Positions 43,437 to 60,167 of a DNA stretch of 64,000 bases are shown piece after piece. A program made the translations under genes and the position numbers. Source of the stretch: Cololabis saira (Eukaryota; Chordata; Actinopteri; Beloniformes; Belonidae); assembly GCF_033807715.1 (NCBI RefSeq), contig NC_084591.1:28918590-28982589 (forward strand). Direction: 5' to 3'. The notes below the pieces were generated by a model, which worked only from the letters and a program-made list of their open reading frames with translations, searched no databases and was not told where the DNA came from. The first letter of the stretch is position 1. Each line of letters starts with the position of its first letter.

Positions 43437-46400
43437 TTTAAATAATATTTCAATTTAAAAAGCAAGTAATTAAGAAACAGATTTAAAAAATAAACAGACA
43501 GTTGACACTTTTAAGAGAGGACTTAAAACTCACCTTTTTAACAAAGCATATGCCAGCTTTGATAAACGATCTGAAGGTTTTTTTTTTTTTTCTCTTGTAA
43601 GCACTTTGAGATTTCCGAATGGAAAGTGCATTATAAATTAAATTCATTATTATTATTATTATTATCATACTGACATACCCCATAACTATTTAGTTAACTG
43701 TTTTGCCTTAAGGGTTTTATGAAATATCAAATAAACCTTTAAGTATACTGAAAGGTATTTAGTGCATAAATTCTTTATACCGCCCTTAGTAGGAAAACAG
43801 TCAACCCCGTTCTGCTAAGGCTTTCAAACAAAGCAGTCACATCTAAGATGACCCTGTTTACAACATAAATCAATCCAACTCACAATTGGGGGGTCCAGCA
43901 GCTTGAAAGGCTTGGTAGGGGGGTTGTGTGGTGGGGCGGGAAAACACTGGGGGCTCCTCTCCAAATACGACAATCATCACCTGAATTAGACCGTACAGGT
44001 CTGACTGAGGCTGTAAAACATGCAGTGAAGGATGAGTTTTTACTAACATAATTAACAAATTCAGAATATCACTAAAAACAAAAACAGGAATAAAATATAT
44101 ACTCAAAATTATATTTATGACCCTCATGAATACCGGTCTATAGTAACAGACACAATACAGTGGGTGTACAAATCAAAATACACACAGCCAGTTTGTTTTG
44201 CCTCTAGGGTGCCATTATTTGCCCAGCTGTGTTATGTGAATGGCAGAGACATAACATTTTGTCCCACAGCTGTTACACCACTGCTCCACCTTAGGAGGTA
44301 TTAACAGAGGTCTAACAGGCATAAATAAGTGGTGTGTAAATTGGTATTGAAGAAATGGCTACAAGAGGTGTGAGGCTGGCTGCAAAAACCCCACACTGTT
44401 CTAAATCACTCCAATCACTGTTACTGCATAGAAAAAAAAAAACATATTTGGAGCAACAGCAATTCTGTGAATTGTTGCCCTTTTCCACCCAGAATACTCT
44501 TTTATGGACAAACAGAAACTTCCATTCCAGGTGAGTGTTGTTCAGAGAGCCTGAGGACACATTTGAAATTAGACCATTTAAAGTGTGTTCTCACATCCTC
44601 GACACCTCTGAATGTGGTCTGAGGTAATCACATCTCAATGTGAATGCACCTATAATCTGGGGATGCAAATTATCGATTATTTCATTAATTGATAGTTGAT
44701 AACCTTATCGATCGATCATCGATTAGTTGATAAGCGGCGTTTTTCCATCTGAGATACAAACATAATTTTTTTTGCTTATATAAAATACAAAGGACATTTT
44801 AATGTATTCCTTAATCAAATATTTATTTGATACAAAAGTAACAAAAAGACATTTTTGTACCACAAGGAATATAATATAAAGTGCACTTCAAGGATATTAG
44901 TAGTAGCAGCAGCCATAATAGTGTCATTTGTGTCAAGCAAATTTTAAGTTCTAGTTACGTTTTAAGTTAGAGTTTTGGCAGTGTTCAAAATAAAATGATG
45001 AGACCTGCTGTATTGGAGAACATTTTCTTTTAGTTAAAACTGTAGCGGGGACAGATGTTTAGAGAAACTTATGTATGTACCGGTGAAGGCTGATTTATGG
45101 TTCCGCGTTACAACGACGCAGAGCCTACGCCGTAGGCTACGGCGGCGGCTCTGCGTCGATTTAAGGCGGAACCATAATTTAGGCTTTAGGGGAGACTATC
45201 GGAGAAAAACCAGAAGAATATAGAGTGGATTAAAAATAAAAGTTAAGCACTGAGCTACATGTGTCTCCCGTCTGGGCCATTGCAGACTCATTGCCTGAGC
45301 ATGATATTACTAAAACCAAACATATCCGCCGTCTCTTTCTTCTGTGCGCGCCGCGGCGGCAGCGTGTTGTGTCGCATTAAATGTGGTCCGGGCGTGATAC
45401 CAGTTGGTGAAATTAAACAAAAAAAATAAATAGATTAATATGAGGGTTTATGTACACATACCACAAAAGATAGCTATAGATAATCTGGATTGCTACTGAT
45501 CAAATGTCTCATACTTACATGCTTCCACTCGTGTAGATAAGGGAGATAGATTTTGCCATTGGCATCGATGTGTTTACCAGTCTTGATCATCATGGCACTG
45601 GTAGGTTTGACAAAACATATGGGAGGGTTGTAGGGATAGGTGTCCAGCAACCACAAACACACTGGAATGTTGTAGACGTTGCCTTCAGGAAAAAAACAAA
45701 ACAGCTGTAATATACAAGTTTTAAAATCCAATTACATGTTTAACTGCTGCATTGTATGCTATTCTTGTTTCAAAAAGTCAGGAGACGTCTACATTAAATG
45801 CAAGTTCGACATCAATTATCAGTGCAGTAGATGCAGTCGACCCAGCCAATTATCTGGTATAAATGCGTTGGTGATTATTTCAGAAAGCATAATTCTCACT
45901 TGCATTTCCCAGCTCATTTGGTTGGGTATTTGGTTTTAGGGCAACAACACATTTCACTCCTCTCTCCTAGCTGGGTCAGCCTTTCAGTAATTACTGTACT
46001 AAAACCATATCCATAATTAAGCATATTGCAACATACCGGTACTAGTCTATCTAATAACCATTTTAATAACAAATCTATTTTCTTTCCCCTGATAACTTTA
46101 TACTGACAGCAGTTAGACCTTGCGATGACTTCATCTGGCTGCATTTTCAGTCACTATTAAGTTCAATTGTACAATAAGGTTCCACCATTAGATTACAGTC
46201 TCTCTTCACCTTCACTCAAAAAGTGAATGAGTACTTTTTGCACTTCATTGGAATGAATATTAATTTAATATATTGGGTACATTTAGGTATTTTGGGACAT
46301 GAACTATATTTTGGTATTTAGATTTATTTTGCAAACTTGAAATAGTCAAGTTTCCTGCTGTCATATAGTATCATCCTTGGTCTTTTGAACTAAGGGAAAC

Positions 46401-47711
46401 ATGCAAACTAGGAACTAGGTAAAGTTATTTTCTTAATAAGCAACACAAAAATAATTTACCTCTGTAGCTCACAGGTACCGTCCCCGTCAAGCTCATCAGG
46501 TCTCTTGTAGAGCCATCATTAAACACTGAAACACATGAGGGCGTATGTCATCAAATGAGCATGTACAGCATAACATAAAGTGCTAAACATGGACATTATA
46601 ATTAAATAATTTTACCGTAAGCATCCATAACTGGTTTCAAGTCCTTGTACTGGGAGATGACATTGGTTATCTCACGAACAGTCAGGTCTTTATATTTGTA
46701 TTGCTGGAATTAAAAAACAAACATGGGAGAACAAATATAAGAGTATATTTGTTTATTTAGAATGGACTGAAACATTTGATAACTAAACCAGTCCGGCCCA
46801 CAGAGACAATACCATCATTAAATTTGCTAATATCACCACAGTTGTAAGCGAATTTGATGAGTATAATCATGCCAAATATTCTGTGTATTACATTTTTATA
46901 TTTTTTGTATCTCTATCTCTATATATATGGAATTTGCACTGTTTTGCACTGAAAAGTACAAGCTCTCCAATCTCATTGTCCCTTCAGTGCAATCACAACA
47001 TAGGGCATTTTATTCTATTCTATTCTATAATTGTTGTGTATTTAGTTACTACTGTTGGCAGGTTGACGGTGTTAACTTTAGGACTGCTAATACGAAACTG
47101 TGTCAATGAAGGTACAATATGTGGCTTAAATGTGAAATGTGATCATAAACAGTGCTCAAGTGTGAACTCTGCAAAATGTCATTTAAAACCACTCATTAAT
47201 GTGATTTGCATGATAAAAACCGGTCGAATAATTTGACTATACCACTTAAATTTCCCCTATGAGTTTCCCTTTCTAACAAACATTACAAAGAATTTAGTTG
47301 CACTTAAAACTGAAACAAAGTGGCATTTCTTTCATGAAAAGCAACCGAAAATGGGTAATTTTGTTGATTATGAAATTGCTTATAACAACAATAAGAGTTA
47401 TTATTATTAATTATTATTATTATTACAATTATTTTGTGAACCAGGTGGAAAATTGTGATTATAGTTTCGGTGAAACTCGCTAACCGGCTCAGCTGGTTGA
47501 TACAGTGCATCATAACAACATTAAATAGGGCGGTAATATTATATGTTTAATGACTTAAACGATATATTACAAAGCAAACTCCTACTAACACCAATAATAA
47601 CAATAATAACCCAACACACGTGAAAAGAAACAAGTGTTTTGAACACGACCCGGTGTAACATCAGCTTACCTTCAGCATCTTCTTTAAACCACTTTCATTG
47701 ACAACTGCCAT
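33864..47711 (-). CDS. tsg101: tumor susceptibility gene 101 protein, ESCRT-I subunit, complete
   Basis: Sorts ubiquitinated cargo into multivesicular bodies and acts in cytokinesis as part of ESCRT-I. The ten coding exons, 5' to 3' on the minus strand, are 47711-47670, 46703-46616, 46525-46460, 45682-45519, 44010-43884, 42432-42375, 41632-41538, 34572-34370, 34280-34041 and 33953-33864. Phases agree and the total of 1173 nt gives 390 residues, equal to human TSG101. The order of domains is: a UEV domain (about 1-146) without the E2 catalytic cysteine but with the PTAP-pocket tyrosine of VPVSYRG and the motif PPVFSRP; a Pro/Gly/Tyr-rich linker (about 147-214); a coiled coil (about 235-315); and a steadiness box ending GLSDLY. 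A self-type PTAP motif sits at residues 320-323. Intron 7 (34573-41537) is about 7 kb and loaded with transposons. Confidence 0.97.
34806..35795. mobile_element. PIF/Harbinger-type MITE in tsg101 intron 7
   Basis: Inverted ends AGCCGGGCATACACTGTGCG and its near-complement CGCACAGTGTATGCCCAGCT are flanked by the 3-bp duplication TTA (34803-34805 and 35796-35798), the target preference of PIF/Harbinger elements. The interior has no transposase but holds a 60-bp tandem duplication and repeated CAGTGTGAGA subterminal motifs. Confidence 0.75.
35201..35316. repeat. 60-bp tandem dimer of the AAGGCTGATTTATGG repeat
   Basis: GTACCCTACGCCGTAGGCTC starts at 35201 and again at 35261. Each unit ends AACCATAAATCAGCCTT, the reverse complement of the AAGGCTGATTTATGGTT motif seen at 45086 and 55279. 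It is nested in the Harbinger-type MITE. Confidence 0.85.
36165..38455 (-). mobile_element. degenerate non-LTR retrotransposon (LINE) with reverse transcriptase
   Basis: On the minus strand, 38215-37895 encodes a reverse-transcriptase core recognisable by AFDTVNHQILL, a GVPQGSVLGPLLF block and a YHCYSDTQLF segment. The chain continues at 37861-37600 with MKDRHLQLNLSKTELIV and downstream thumb-like sequence. Families such as L2/CR1 have YADDTQL at the active site; here one codon is missing and in-frame stops follow near 37895 and 37865, so the copy is dead. The 3' part (36165-37030) is non-coding or eroded and a Harbinger-type MITE interrupts it. It has the same orientation as tsg101, within intron 7. 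Outer boundaries are approximate. Confidence 0.8.
37035..37567. mobile_element. Harbinger-type MITE (TGGCCCTTTT ends), nested in LINE
   Basis: It starts TGGCCCTTTTGCACTAG and ends CTAGTGGAAAAGTGCCA, flanked by the 3-bp duplication AAT (37032-37034 and 37568-37570). It shares a conserved internal stretch (GATCCAACTCTGAGGTGCAG at about 37303) with the copy at 63376-63968. It splits LINE sequence, so it inserted after the LINE. Confidence 0.75.
38456..39242. mobile_element. hAT-type element with internal GGAA array, copy B
   Basis: It starts TAGGGATGGGC and ends GCCCATTCCTA, flanked by the exact 8-bp duplication TACGGGAG (38448-38455 and 39243-39250). Inside, flanks of the array (CGCCATGTTTGTTACACAAA and the GGAATTTATCG-type segment) match copy A at 2633-3227 in reverse orientation. 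Confidence 0.88.
38625..39130 (-). repeat. uninterrupted (GGAA)n array, about 126 units
   Basis: 506 bp of perfect TTCC on the plus strand (GGAA on the minus strand), inside the hAT-type element in tsg101 intron 7. The long open frames on both strands are translations of the repeat. Arrays of this length are often collapsed or expanded in assemblies. Confidence 0.98.
40100..40366 (+). repeat. teleost retroposon 3' tail-like repeat
   Basis: The phrases GAAGGTTTCTTCCCTTGCCA, GGGGAGATTTTACC and GACGCTATATCG, with a GGAATTGAACTGAA end, are typical of an abundant teleost LINE/SINE-derived 3' tail. Coding content is not evident. Confidence 0.6.
42630..43006 (+). repeat. CATCC-type dispersed repeat, uninterrupted copy
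   Basis: It starts with CATCCATCCATTTTCTATAC and includes GGGTCTGCTGGAGTCTATCC, CTGGACAGGTCGCCAGTC, GACTGTGGGAGGAAGCCGG and GAACCTTCTTGCTGTGAAGC. It is the reference for the other copies in this window. It lies in tsg101 intron 5, between exons 5 and 6. Confidence 0.8.
43376..43428 (+). repeat. (TA)n microsatellite
   Basis: About 26 AT units followed by a T run, in tsg101 intron 5. Confidence 0.97.
43502..43660 (+). mobile_element. LINE 3' end fragment
   Basis: The plus strand encodes a short FKRGLKTHLFNKAYA-like tail, followed by AAGCACTTTGAGATT and a (TTA)n run. This arrangement is typical of the last codons and 3' end of teleost L2/CR1-like elements. Only about 160 bp remain. Confidence 0.55.
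45086..45187. repeat. short palindromic repeat, AAGGCTGATTTATGGTT family
   Basis: The ends AAGGCTGATTTATGGTTCCG and CGGAACCATAATTTAGGCTT are inverted, with a palindromic core around CCTACGCCGTAGG. It sits in tsg101 intron 4, in an AT-rich region (44650-45470) that may itself be an old transposon. Confidence 0.75.
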
Positions 47712-48015
47712 GTTTGCTGGAAATATACTTGAAGCTCTATTAAAAACGCGACACAGTAAAGTAGAGACAGCGACCGAGTTTAAGGACGGATAAAAACACC
47801 AGTGGATGCTAGGCTAACCTAGCCCGGCCCGACGACACTTAACACGGTGAATGTTTCCCTTTAAACCTGGTAGTTCTGTGTCATTTATACCATCATTTCA
47901 TGCATCAGTATTCGATAAATACAAATACACAAAGAAGATCGTCTAGGTTTCTAAGAAAAAAGGTAGAAAACGAGTGTCCGAGTTTCAAAAAGTAGATGCT
48001 ACTGTAACTCTGACT

Positions 48016-48056
48016 ACTTCCGGTCTGCGGTGACGTAGCCGCCCTGGCGCATGCGT
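48016..48056 (-). promoter_or_regulatory. tsg101 promoter motifs (ETS, CRE-like, NRF1)
   Basis: About 300-350 bp upstream of the tsg101 start codon are ACTTCCGG (ETS site, 48016-48023), TGACGT (CRE half-site, 48031-48036) and GCGCATGCGT (near-palindromic NRF1 site, 48047-48056). The sequence is locally CpG-rich and has no TATA box. This is the usual make-up of a housekeeping promoter. The 5' UTR (47712 to about 48000) contains no other open frame of note. Confidence 0.6.
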
Positions 48057-48353
48057 GATTGGCTGTCCGCGGTCCCGTCCAGAAGTTTGGTCATTCTTGT
48101 AATATTTTTATTGATTAATTAAAAATAATAATTTATTATTAACTATTATTATGGTACATCATTTTTTATTTTTTGATAGTTTTTTTAATTTTTGCATTCA
48201 TCCTTCCTGCCCACAGCAATGACTCTCTAAAATTAATCTTTGAAGAGACATGAAAACTACAGCAATATTTAATTTAGCCTAGGGGATTAATAAAGTATTT
48301 TTCGATTGAATTGAATCTGGATGATTTGTCATGTTTTATGTAATATTAATGCA

Positions 48354-48440
48354 TTAAATTAAATTAAATTAAATTAAATTAAATTAAATTAAATTAAATT
48401 AAATTAAATTAAATTAAATTAAATTAAATTAAATTAAATT
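48354..48440 (+). repeat. (AAATT)n pentanucleotide array
   Basis: About 17 perfect AAATT units, preceded by GGGATTAATAAAGTATTT, a retroposon-tail phrase. The array probably grew from that tail. Confidence 0.95.
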
Positions 48441-49352
48441 CGAATCAATTCAGTTCAGTTCAGTTCAGTCAAGTCAAGACAATTCAATTCTGTTAAAAAA
48501 TGATGAATCCCCAAAGGGAAATTATAAAAGTAAGTCTTTATTTTATTGTGAGAATCATTACTTGTGTCCTTAAATATATTATTAATCATTCAGGCAAGTA
48601 TTAATAACCACCATTGATTATTAGCAATAAAATATAATGAATAAATGATCTGATTGTTGATAAATAATAATTATTTATTAATGAGATGGTTATCAATTTA
48701 ATCATTAATCTTAATCATAATTATGCAATTCATTCTTGTTGATATGTCTTTTTATATTTTGTACTATTACTGAAACTATAGAAAACTTCCATGACTTCTA
48801 TCACATAATATTTCCCAGAATGTAATATCAATGTTTCACGCCCAATTGTGGTATTTGTAATTAAAACCAATATTTAACCTACCAAGATATGGTTCAACAG
48901 AAAATTATTCCAACAAGCCAAGAAGCAAATAGTTCTTTATTTACAACAAAAATTTGCATGATTGCTTTCAATATGTTGAAATGGTTTCAGAATAAGCTTC
49001 TTTTCATGTGTTTTATGGTTAAAAGTGAATGAAGTGACACGTGTGAACATTTAAAACAAGATGATATGCAATTATGACCAGCCTTGAAAGTACAACTATT
49101 GTACGATGCTCAAATTTTAGTTGAATTTATTTTCTCTTTACAATAAATAGTAAAGAAAGAGCCAGATTCATCAATACAATATCAGGTTTTAGAGGCAGTT
49201 TTACAGTCCAAACTACCGCGGATCAAAGGACCCAATTGACCACTGGGTGCAGTTAAGAATGTTTTTATGTGCTGCTTGTGAAGCAATTCAGTTCCCCCTC
49301 AACAGCAGCCTTCCTGACGCACACTTCATAAGGTATTTGAAAGAAAACAAAA
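48441..49352. other. spacer between tsg101 and the UEV gene
   Basis: AT-rich sequence with no gene. It was examined for downstream exons of the UEV-only gene (linker, coiled coil, steadiness box or lactate-dehydrogenase-like domain), and none was recognised on the minus strand. Confidence 0.6.
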
Positions 49353-49556
49353 CCATCCATTTATCCATCCTCTCCCGCTTATCCAGGGTGGGTTCGCAGG
49401 GGTAGTACCCCAAGCAGGGAAGTCCAGACCTCACTTTCCCCAGCTTTATCTACAGTAGCTCATCTGGGTATCCCAAGGCGTTCCCAGGCCGGCCCAGAGA
49501 CATGGTCCCTCCAGCATGTCTGGAGTCTTCCCCGGGTGTCCTCCCAGTTGAAACTG
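49353..49556 (+). repeat. teleost dispersed repeat fragment
   Basis: CATCCATTTATCCATCCTCT followed by CATCTGGGTATCCCAAGGCG, TTCCCAGGCCGGCCCAGAGA and GTCTGGAGTCTTCCCCGGGT resembles an abundant teleost repeat. It is distinct from the CATCC family at 42630. Confidence 0.6.
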
Positions 49557-49781
49557 TAAATCCACTATCTGTACACAATATTTTAAAAACAAAACAGCTT
49601 TTATACAATTCCCAGATTTCACAAAAAGACTAACAATTAGATTCATTTTGTTGTTGGAAAGATTGACCATCTTCTCTGGTTAAAGACAGATATGAATTCT
49701 CATCTGCCTCTCTGCATTGCAGCCAGCCTATATGAAACAAGCAAAATGGAGAAAAAAAAGTGTTTATTCCTTTTTAAAATA

Positions 49782-49783
<2 letters not shown>

Positions 49784-49850
<67 letters not shown>
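49784..49850 (+). repeat. (TA)n microsatellite next to UEV gene stop codon
   Basis: About 33 TA units start 10 bp after the UEV-only gene's stop codon on the minus strand. Confidence 0.97.
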
Positions 49851-49855
<5 letters not shown>

Positions 49856-49859
49856 TGTG

Positions 49860-50780
49860 TTAGTGATTCTTACATGATGCTTGTTCATGCTCTGGATAAG
49901 GCCGCTTGGCCACGGGAGGGGACTCTCCGAACACAGCAACCATCACCTGCAGCAGACTCACGAGGTCACACTCACCCTGATGGAGGAAACAGAAAGTAAC
50001 AAGTTGTGGCGGTAAAACACCTCAAGCCAGTGCCATGAAACTCTGACCCAGATTCTCATCTTTTATGAGACACATAAAGAAACATAAAGCTTTGTCCAAA
50101 AAAAATACATTTAAAAAACACATTACTTCACTTACATTTTTCCAATCTTGCAGGTACGGCAGCAGGATTTCACCATTGTTGGACACATACGTTCCTGTCA
50201 CGACCACCATCTCAGATGTGGGTTTTACATAACAGATGGGAGCATCTTGAGGGTAGCTTTCCTCAAACCATATGCATATGGGTATGTTGTAGTTCGCATC
50301 TTGGAAAACAGCAAAGCACCAAACATTTATCTTAAATATTTCTAATATCATTTGCTCAAAGGTCTGGTCAAATGTGCAAAATGTTGGTTACCTGAAATCA
50401 TGACAGGTATAGTTCCGGTAAGACTCATCAAGTCCTTTGTGGTTCCATCATTGTAAACTGTACGAAGCACAATAATGAGTGCATAACAGCAATGACGTCT
50501 TTCTACATTCTGAATATGCTCAGTAGCTGTTATTTTGACACTTACCATATCTATCCATCACAGGCACAAGGTTTTTGAAGAAGGTGAGTGCAACATATAT
50601 TTCATGAGCTACATATTTGCGAAGGTATGCCTTTAGAACATATAAAACCAGAAGAGAAATACATTTTAGCATAGAATCTGTTAGCCGGTAGGCCTAGATA
50701 AGAAAGAACATAAACTTTCAGTGATTATCTATTCTTACCTTAGGAAGCATTTTCTTTATCGTTTTCTCACGAAATGACAT
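49860..50780 (-). CDS. UEV-only TSG101-like protein
   Basis: The five exons are 50780-50739, 50630-50546, 50457-50392, 50299-50136 and 49976-49860, giving 157 residues. Exon lengths 42, 85, 66 and 164 nt almost equal the tsg101 UEV exons (42, 88, 66, 164) in the same phases, so this is a UEV-domain duplicate. It keeps YNDGTTKDLMSLTGTIPV, W75, P112-Y113-L114 and the helix around DLVSLLQVMVAVFGE, and it has no E2 catalytic cysteine context. In human TSG101 numbering, which fits here exactly, the PTAP contacts Y68, N69, M95 and V141 remain, but Y63 is Ile, F142 is Ala and S143 is Lys. Exon 5 reads through a consensus donor (T|GTAAGA) into a stop four codons later. No linker, coiled coil, steadiness box or LDH-like domain follows. 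It could be a UEVLD relic or a separate tandem duplicate; the function is unknown. Confidence 0.85.
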
Positions 50781-52555
50781 ATTTAATAGAACTGACTTTT
50801 CTCCTTACAATTAAAAAAGAAAGAAAGAACACAACGTATCTCTTCGATCAGCAACATTCACCATGCTGAACTTTCAACCTGTTTCGGCTTCAGGAGAGTT
50901 TATTACTCTTTACTACCAGGAAAAGAAGTCCCACAGTTATGCAAGGCATCCACCCTACGGAGCAAGTGTGTTTTACTTATCTCATTTTGTTACAGCTGCT
51001 ATATAAGCACTATTACAACACAAATACCTCCCAAATGCTGTTGTATAAATGCTCCATAAGTATTTTTAACTTTGAGTGTAATGGCTTAGATATGGTATTT
51101 AACTTAACATATAATTAAATGATATATAATTGCAAGTTAGTGATTTTTGAACAACACAACACATTCTTTACATCCTCAGCTGCTAGGAGCAGCAACAAAC
51201 ACAGCAGCTTCACTTTCAGGAAAACATTTTTGTTTTCTTTCAGATGATTTATTGTAAACCAAAAAGAAGTCATTATTCACCAAGAAAATGGTTGATTAAT
51301 GAAAGGATATTAATGCACTGCTTTATTCTGGATCCATGAGAACTGTTCTCACATGTGACGATTGTAAAACCTCTGGATAAACGGTTTTTACAGCAGACCC
51401 TTGACCCTTCAGTTCAATACCTGCTCTTATTGTATAAAATTTTAATCAGAGCGATCCCATGTCATAGTGTTTAAAAATCTTGATATTATACATTACTTAA
51501 AAGATTTTTTTCTTTTATAGATTTATTTTAATTATTTTATCGAAAATATATATTTGCTCCTCTTATTCTGATACCCACATGGGACTGTAGGTGGCAGCAA
51601 ATCTCAACTTTAAAAAGAAAAAAAAAAAAGGTTTAGCAACTTCTTCATCTTGACATCTTTATTCCCGTCCCGCATTACATTTGCCACATTTTCAAAGGGT
51701 AAATACATCTTAATTAGCTAAACAGCTGACAATTTCACAAAATTCTTCCATATCTCAACGCCACAATTTGCAAGGTGAGAAACAAGCCCTTGAGCCCAGA
51801 CAATCTTGTGTAAAACATCCCCCACATGGTCCTTACAGTCTTCAGCCATACTCGGCACGTGTGTATGCATACTGGTGGACTTCTGGACATGGACTGCGAT
51901 GACATGCTGCTGCCTTTCTAATGCAGTGATAGTTTGGATGCCCAGATTTTGTGGATATTATCATTGGTGTATTGTTAAAAGACAAAGAGAGAGAGAGAGA
52001 GAGAGACACACACAAAAAGCATACCATCAGGACTGTAATTATATATTACAAACTCCAGTTTCCCCCATAATAATGTTTGAGCACAAAGGTTAAAAAGATA
52101 AAATGTTGGAACACGGTCAACAGTAGGGCCAAGGATCATCCCCTGCAACATCACAATAAGTTAAACACAAGCTGTCTTTCAAACAATATCTGAAGACTAA
52201 AAGACATTCACAGTTTGTGTCCTTCCTCGAAGATGAGAAATAAACAGACAACTGATGGACAGGCGGAGCACCGTCATTCACACGTCAACTACACTGGTCA
52301 AATTTCTGTAAGCCAGTCACTGCAACTGTACAAAATCAATCAGGTCGGACATGAAACGTTGAAGGAGAGAAAAAAAAAAAAACAATTGATGTCTTTCACT
52401 GGAACCTATAAGATCTCTGAGGTCCGCCTTTTTTGCGAGTATCATTTGTAAGTACAATAACTGCAATTTGTAATAAATTCAATTATTTTCAATAATTTCT
52501 CTTGCATGGTTCATCTATTTGATTCTGACTACATATTTTATTAATGGCCACATTT

Positions 52556-52595
<40 letters not shown>

Positions 52596-54470
52596 GTTGT
52601 TTTTTTTTACCAGCAATATTAAACTAAACTCTATTCAATCAGACACGAATACAGAGCAAGACAAAAAAAAAAAAGAAAAAAATCAGTGTAGTGTTTTCAG
52701 TCAATTTCTTTTCAAATTCTGTACAGCGCAATACACTAGTATATTTTTGTTGTGCATATAAACAAACAAACAAAAGAGCAAGCATAATCTGGTTGGTAGA
52801 GCTTGCTGCAAACATTAGGTACAGACTAGCTAAAAGATAAGGCAAAGTAAACACAGATCATTTTATTTAGGCAACAAATAATAGCATTATGAGGAGCACA
52901 AGCCTTTTAGTATTAAGAAATCAAGCAATGAACTCCCATAACTCACAAATCGATAACCTGTTCCATACAATAGTTCCACATATACAGTAAATATGGTGTC
53001 CATAAGATTAGCACCTGACTTATTATTGTTTCATTAAAAAGCTGTAAGTGGCAGGGAAAAAGAGACGAAGTGTGAGGATAGTACGGTACGTGTGGAAAAA
53101 ACTGAAGTTCACCTCTGAGGCAGGACTTGTGCGTTACTCTCCGCAAAACCCAACTCGTGGCATCCCTTACCCCGGTTTCCAGGACTGTTAGATGACACAT
53201 TCCTGGACCCCGATTCCTGAGTCTTATTGTTCCAAAGGAGTAATTCTTGCAGTCCAAAAAAATCTCATCACCATGTAGTAAACACGGTTCTGAACCGTAC
53301 AGTTACGGAAAAGAAATGCATAAAAAAAAAACTTTTTTTTTTTTTTGTGTAGAACAGCAATCGGTCTTTACGGTTTTAATAACAACAAAGACCATAGCTA
53401 CATGTTCATGCACTGTACCTTTCCTTCTTCAACCAAAGTAAAAAAAAGAAAAATAAGTAATCATGAAAGATGGTTTATTTCCAACACATTGTGTAGCTCG
53501 GAGAGCAGAGTACTACTATTGCACCTGAACCTACGTACACTAGCCATTACAATTATCTTGCAAAGACATCTCAAAATGATATAACTGTAAAAAGTAAAAG
53601 GCAGTCGCATCCTGGAAATCCATCTTTGTACTCTTTTTTTTCAGACATAAATTCCAAGAGACTTAACTACCACAAAAAAGGTAAATAAAAATGTTAAACC
53701 AGGTGCCACCTTCGTTCACTTACAGTGCTCAGGTTTCAAATCTCCTCATCTCTCACACACAGTCTCTCTACCTCTCTCTCTCTCTCACACACACACACAG
53801 ACACACGCAAAAGGAGAAAATGAAAAACCAAGTCCAACATTTTTTAACAGTTCAGGCTAATTGTTAATCAACAATTTAAAAAAACAACACATGTACAGTC
53901 TTTCCCATGTCTGCCTCCACCCCCTGTATCCAGGACACTGACAGGACTACTGAGCAAATCAAGCAAACCCATCACAGGTTTAGTGAAGGGGGAGGTTGGA
54001 TTAATTAAAAAACTAAATGTCCATTCCAGTTGTTTCCATTCAAACCGGTCAGTCCTTCCAGCTGTTAGGACTAAGGGGGTGAAATTAGGCTTCGAGGCAC
54101 GAGGGGGAAAGAGACACCCCCTTTACAACCAGTGTTGAGACTGAAAACAATAAGTTAGCAGGAGAAATGAAGAGCAACCCAGCCTGAAGGAGTCATTAGT
54201 GATGTTGCTTGCAGGTCGATGTGGACCAAAGAAAAAGAGGGGACCGGACCAGGCTAGTTCAGCTAGCGACTTAGGCAACAGTCCAAATCTGCCTTTTTCC
54301 ATAAGAGTCTATGGTTCAGTCAGCCCTGGCACGTAACTTTAGAGCTTTTGCTTCAATAATCCTCTTTATGATAAAGTTCATATTTCATCTTTGAGTTGTT
54401 TTATCTGTCTGTCTTCGAGTCCATGCTGCCACTTCGTGCTGTAGCATTTCTCCTCAACATGTCACAGAGA
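50781..54470. other. intergenic sequence and probable hras 3' UTR
   Basis: Upstream of the UEV-only gene (50781-51600) the sequence is AT-rich, without a CpG island or TATA box I would trust. From about 52,400 to 54,470 on the minus strand lies the probable final 3' UTR exon of hras, after the acceptor at 54472. Minus-strand AATAAA hexamers occur near 52862 and 53466, but which is used cannot be told. Short CT/GA and CA runs are present at 51983-52010 and 53760-53800. No coding exon was recognised. Confidence 0.4.
52559..52593 (+). repeat. (TA)n microsatellite
   Basis: About 17 TA units. Confidence 0.95.
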
Positions 54471-54471
54471 G

Positions 54472-54651
54472 CTGAGAACACAAAATTAAACAGATATTAG
54501 AGCCTTTCATCATTTATTTCATATGATGAACAAATGGCGGGCCTATTTTTTGCTCACAATATGTAGCTGAGTTTACAGAAAAAAAATAAAACAGAGCATA
54601 ACAGCATTACAGAGTAACCGGGTGACCATCATGCTGCAGGTTCCATCTCAC
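54472..54651 (-). other. hras: intron in the hras 3' UTR (inferred)
   Basis: Six bases after the hras stop codon the minus strand reads CAG|GTGAGA, a consensus donor. A pyrimidine-containing acceptor TTCTCAG lies 180 bp further on. HRAS genes of other vertebrates are known to have a non-coding last exon, which supports this intron. Confidence 0.55.
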
Positions 54652-54656
54652 CTGTA

Positions 54657-60167
<5,511 letters not shown>

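Noticed and set aside
48100..49860. Possible lactate/malate-dehydrogenase domain of a uevld gene
   Set aside because: I looked for Rossmann and GEHGD-type motifs on the minus strand downstream of the UEV exons and found none; the interval is short and filled with repeats.
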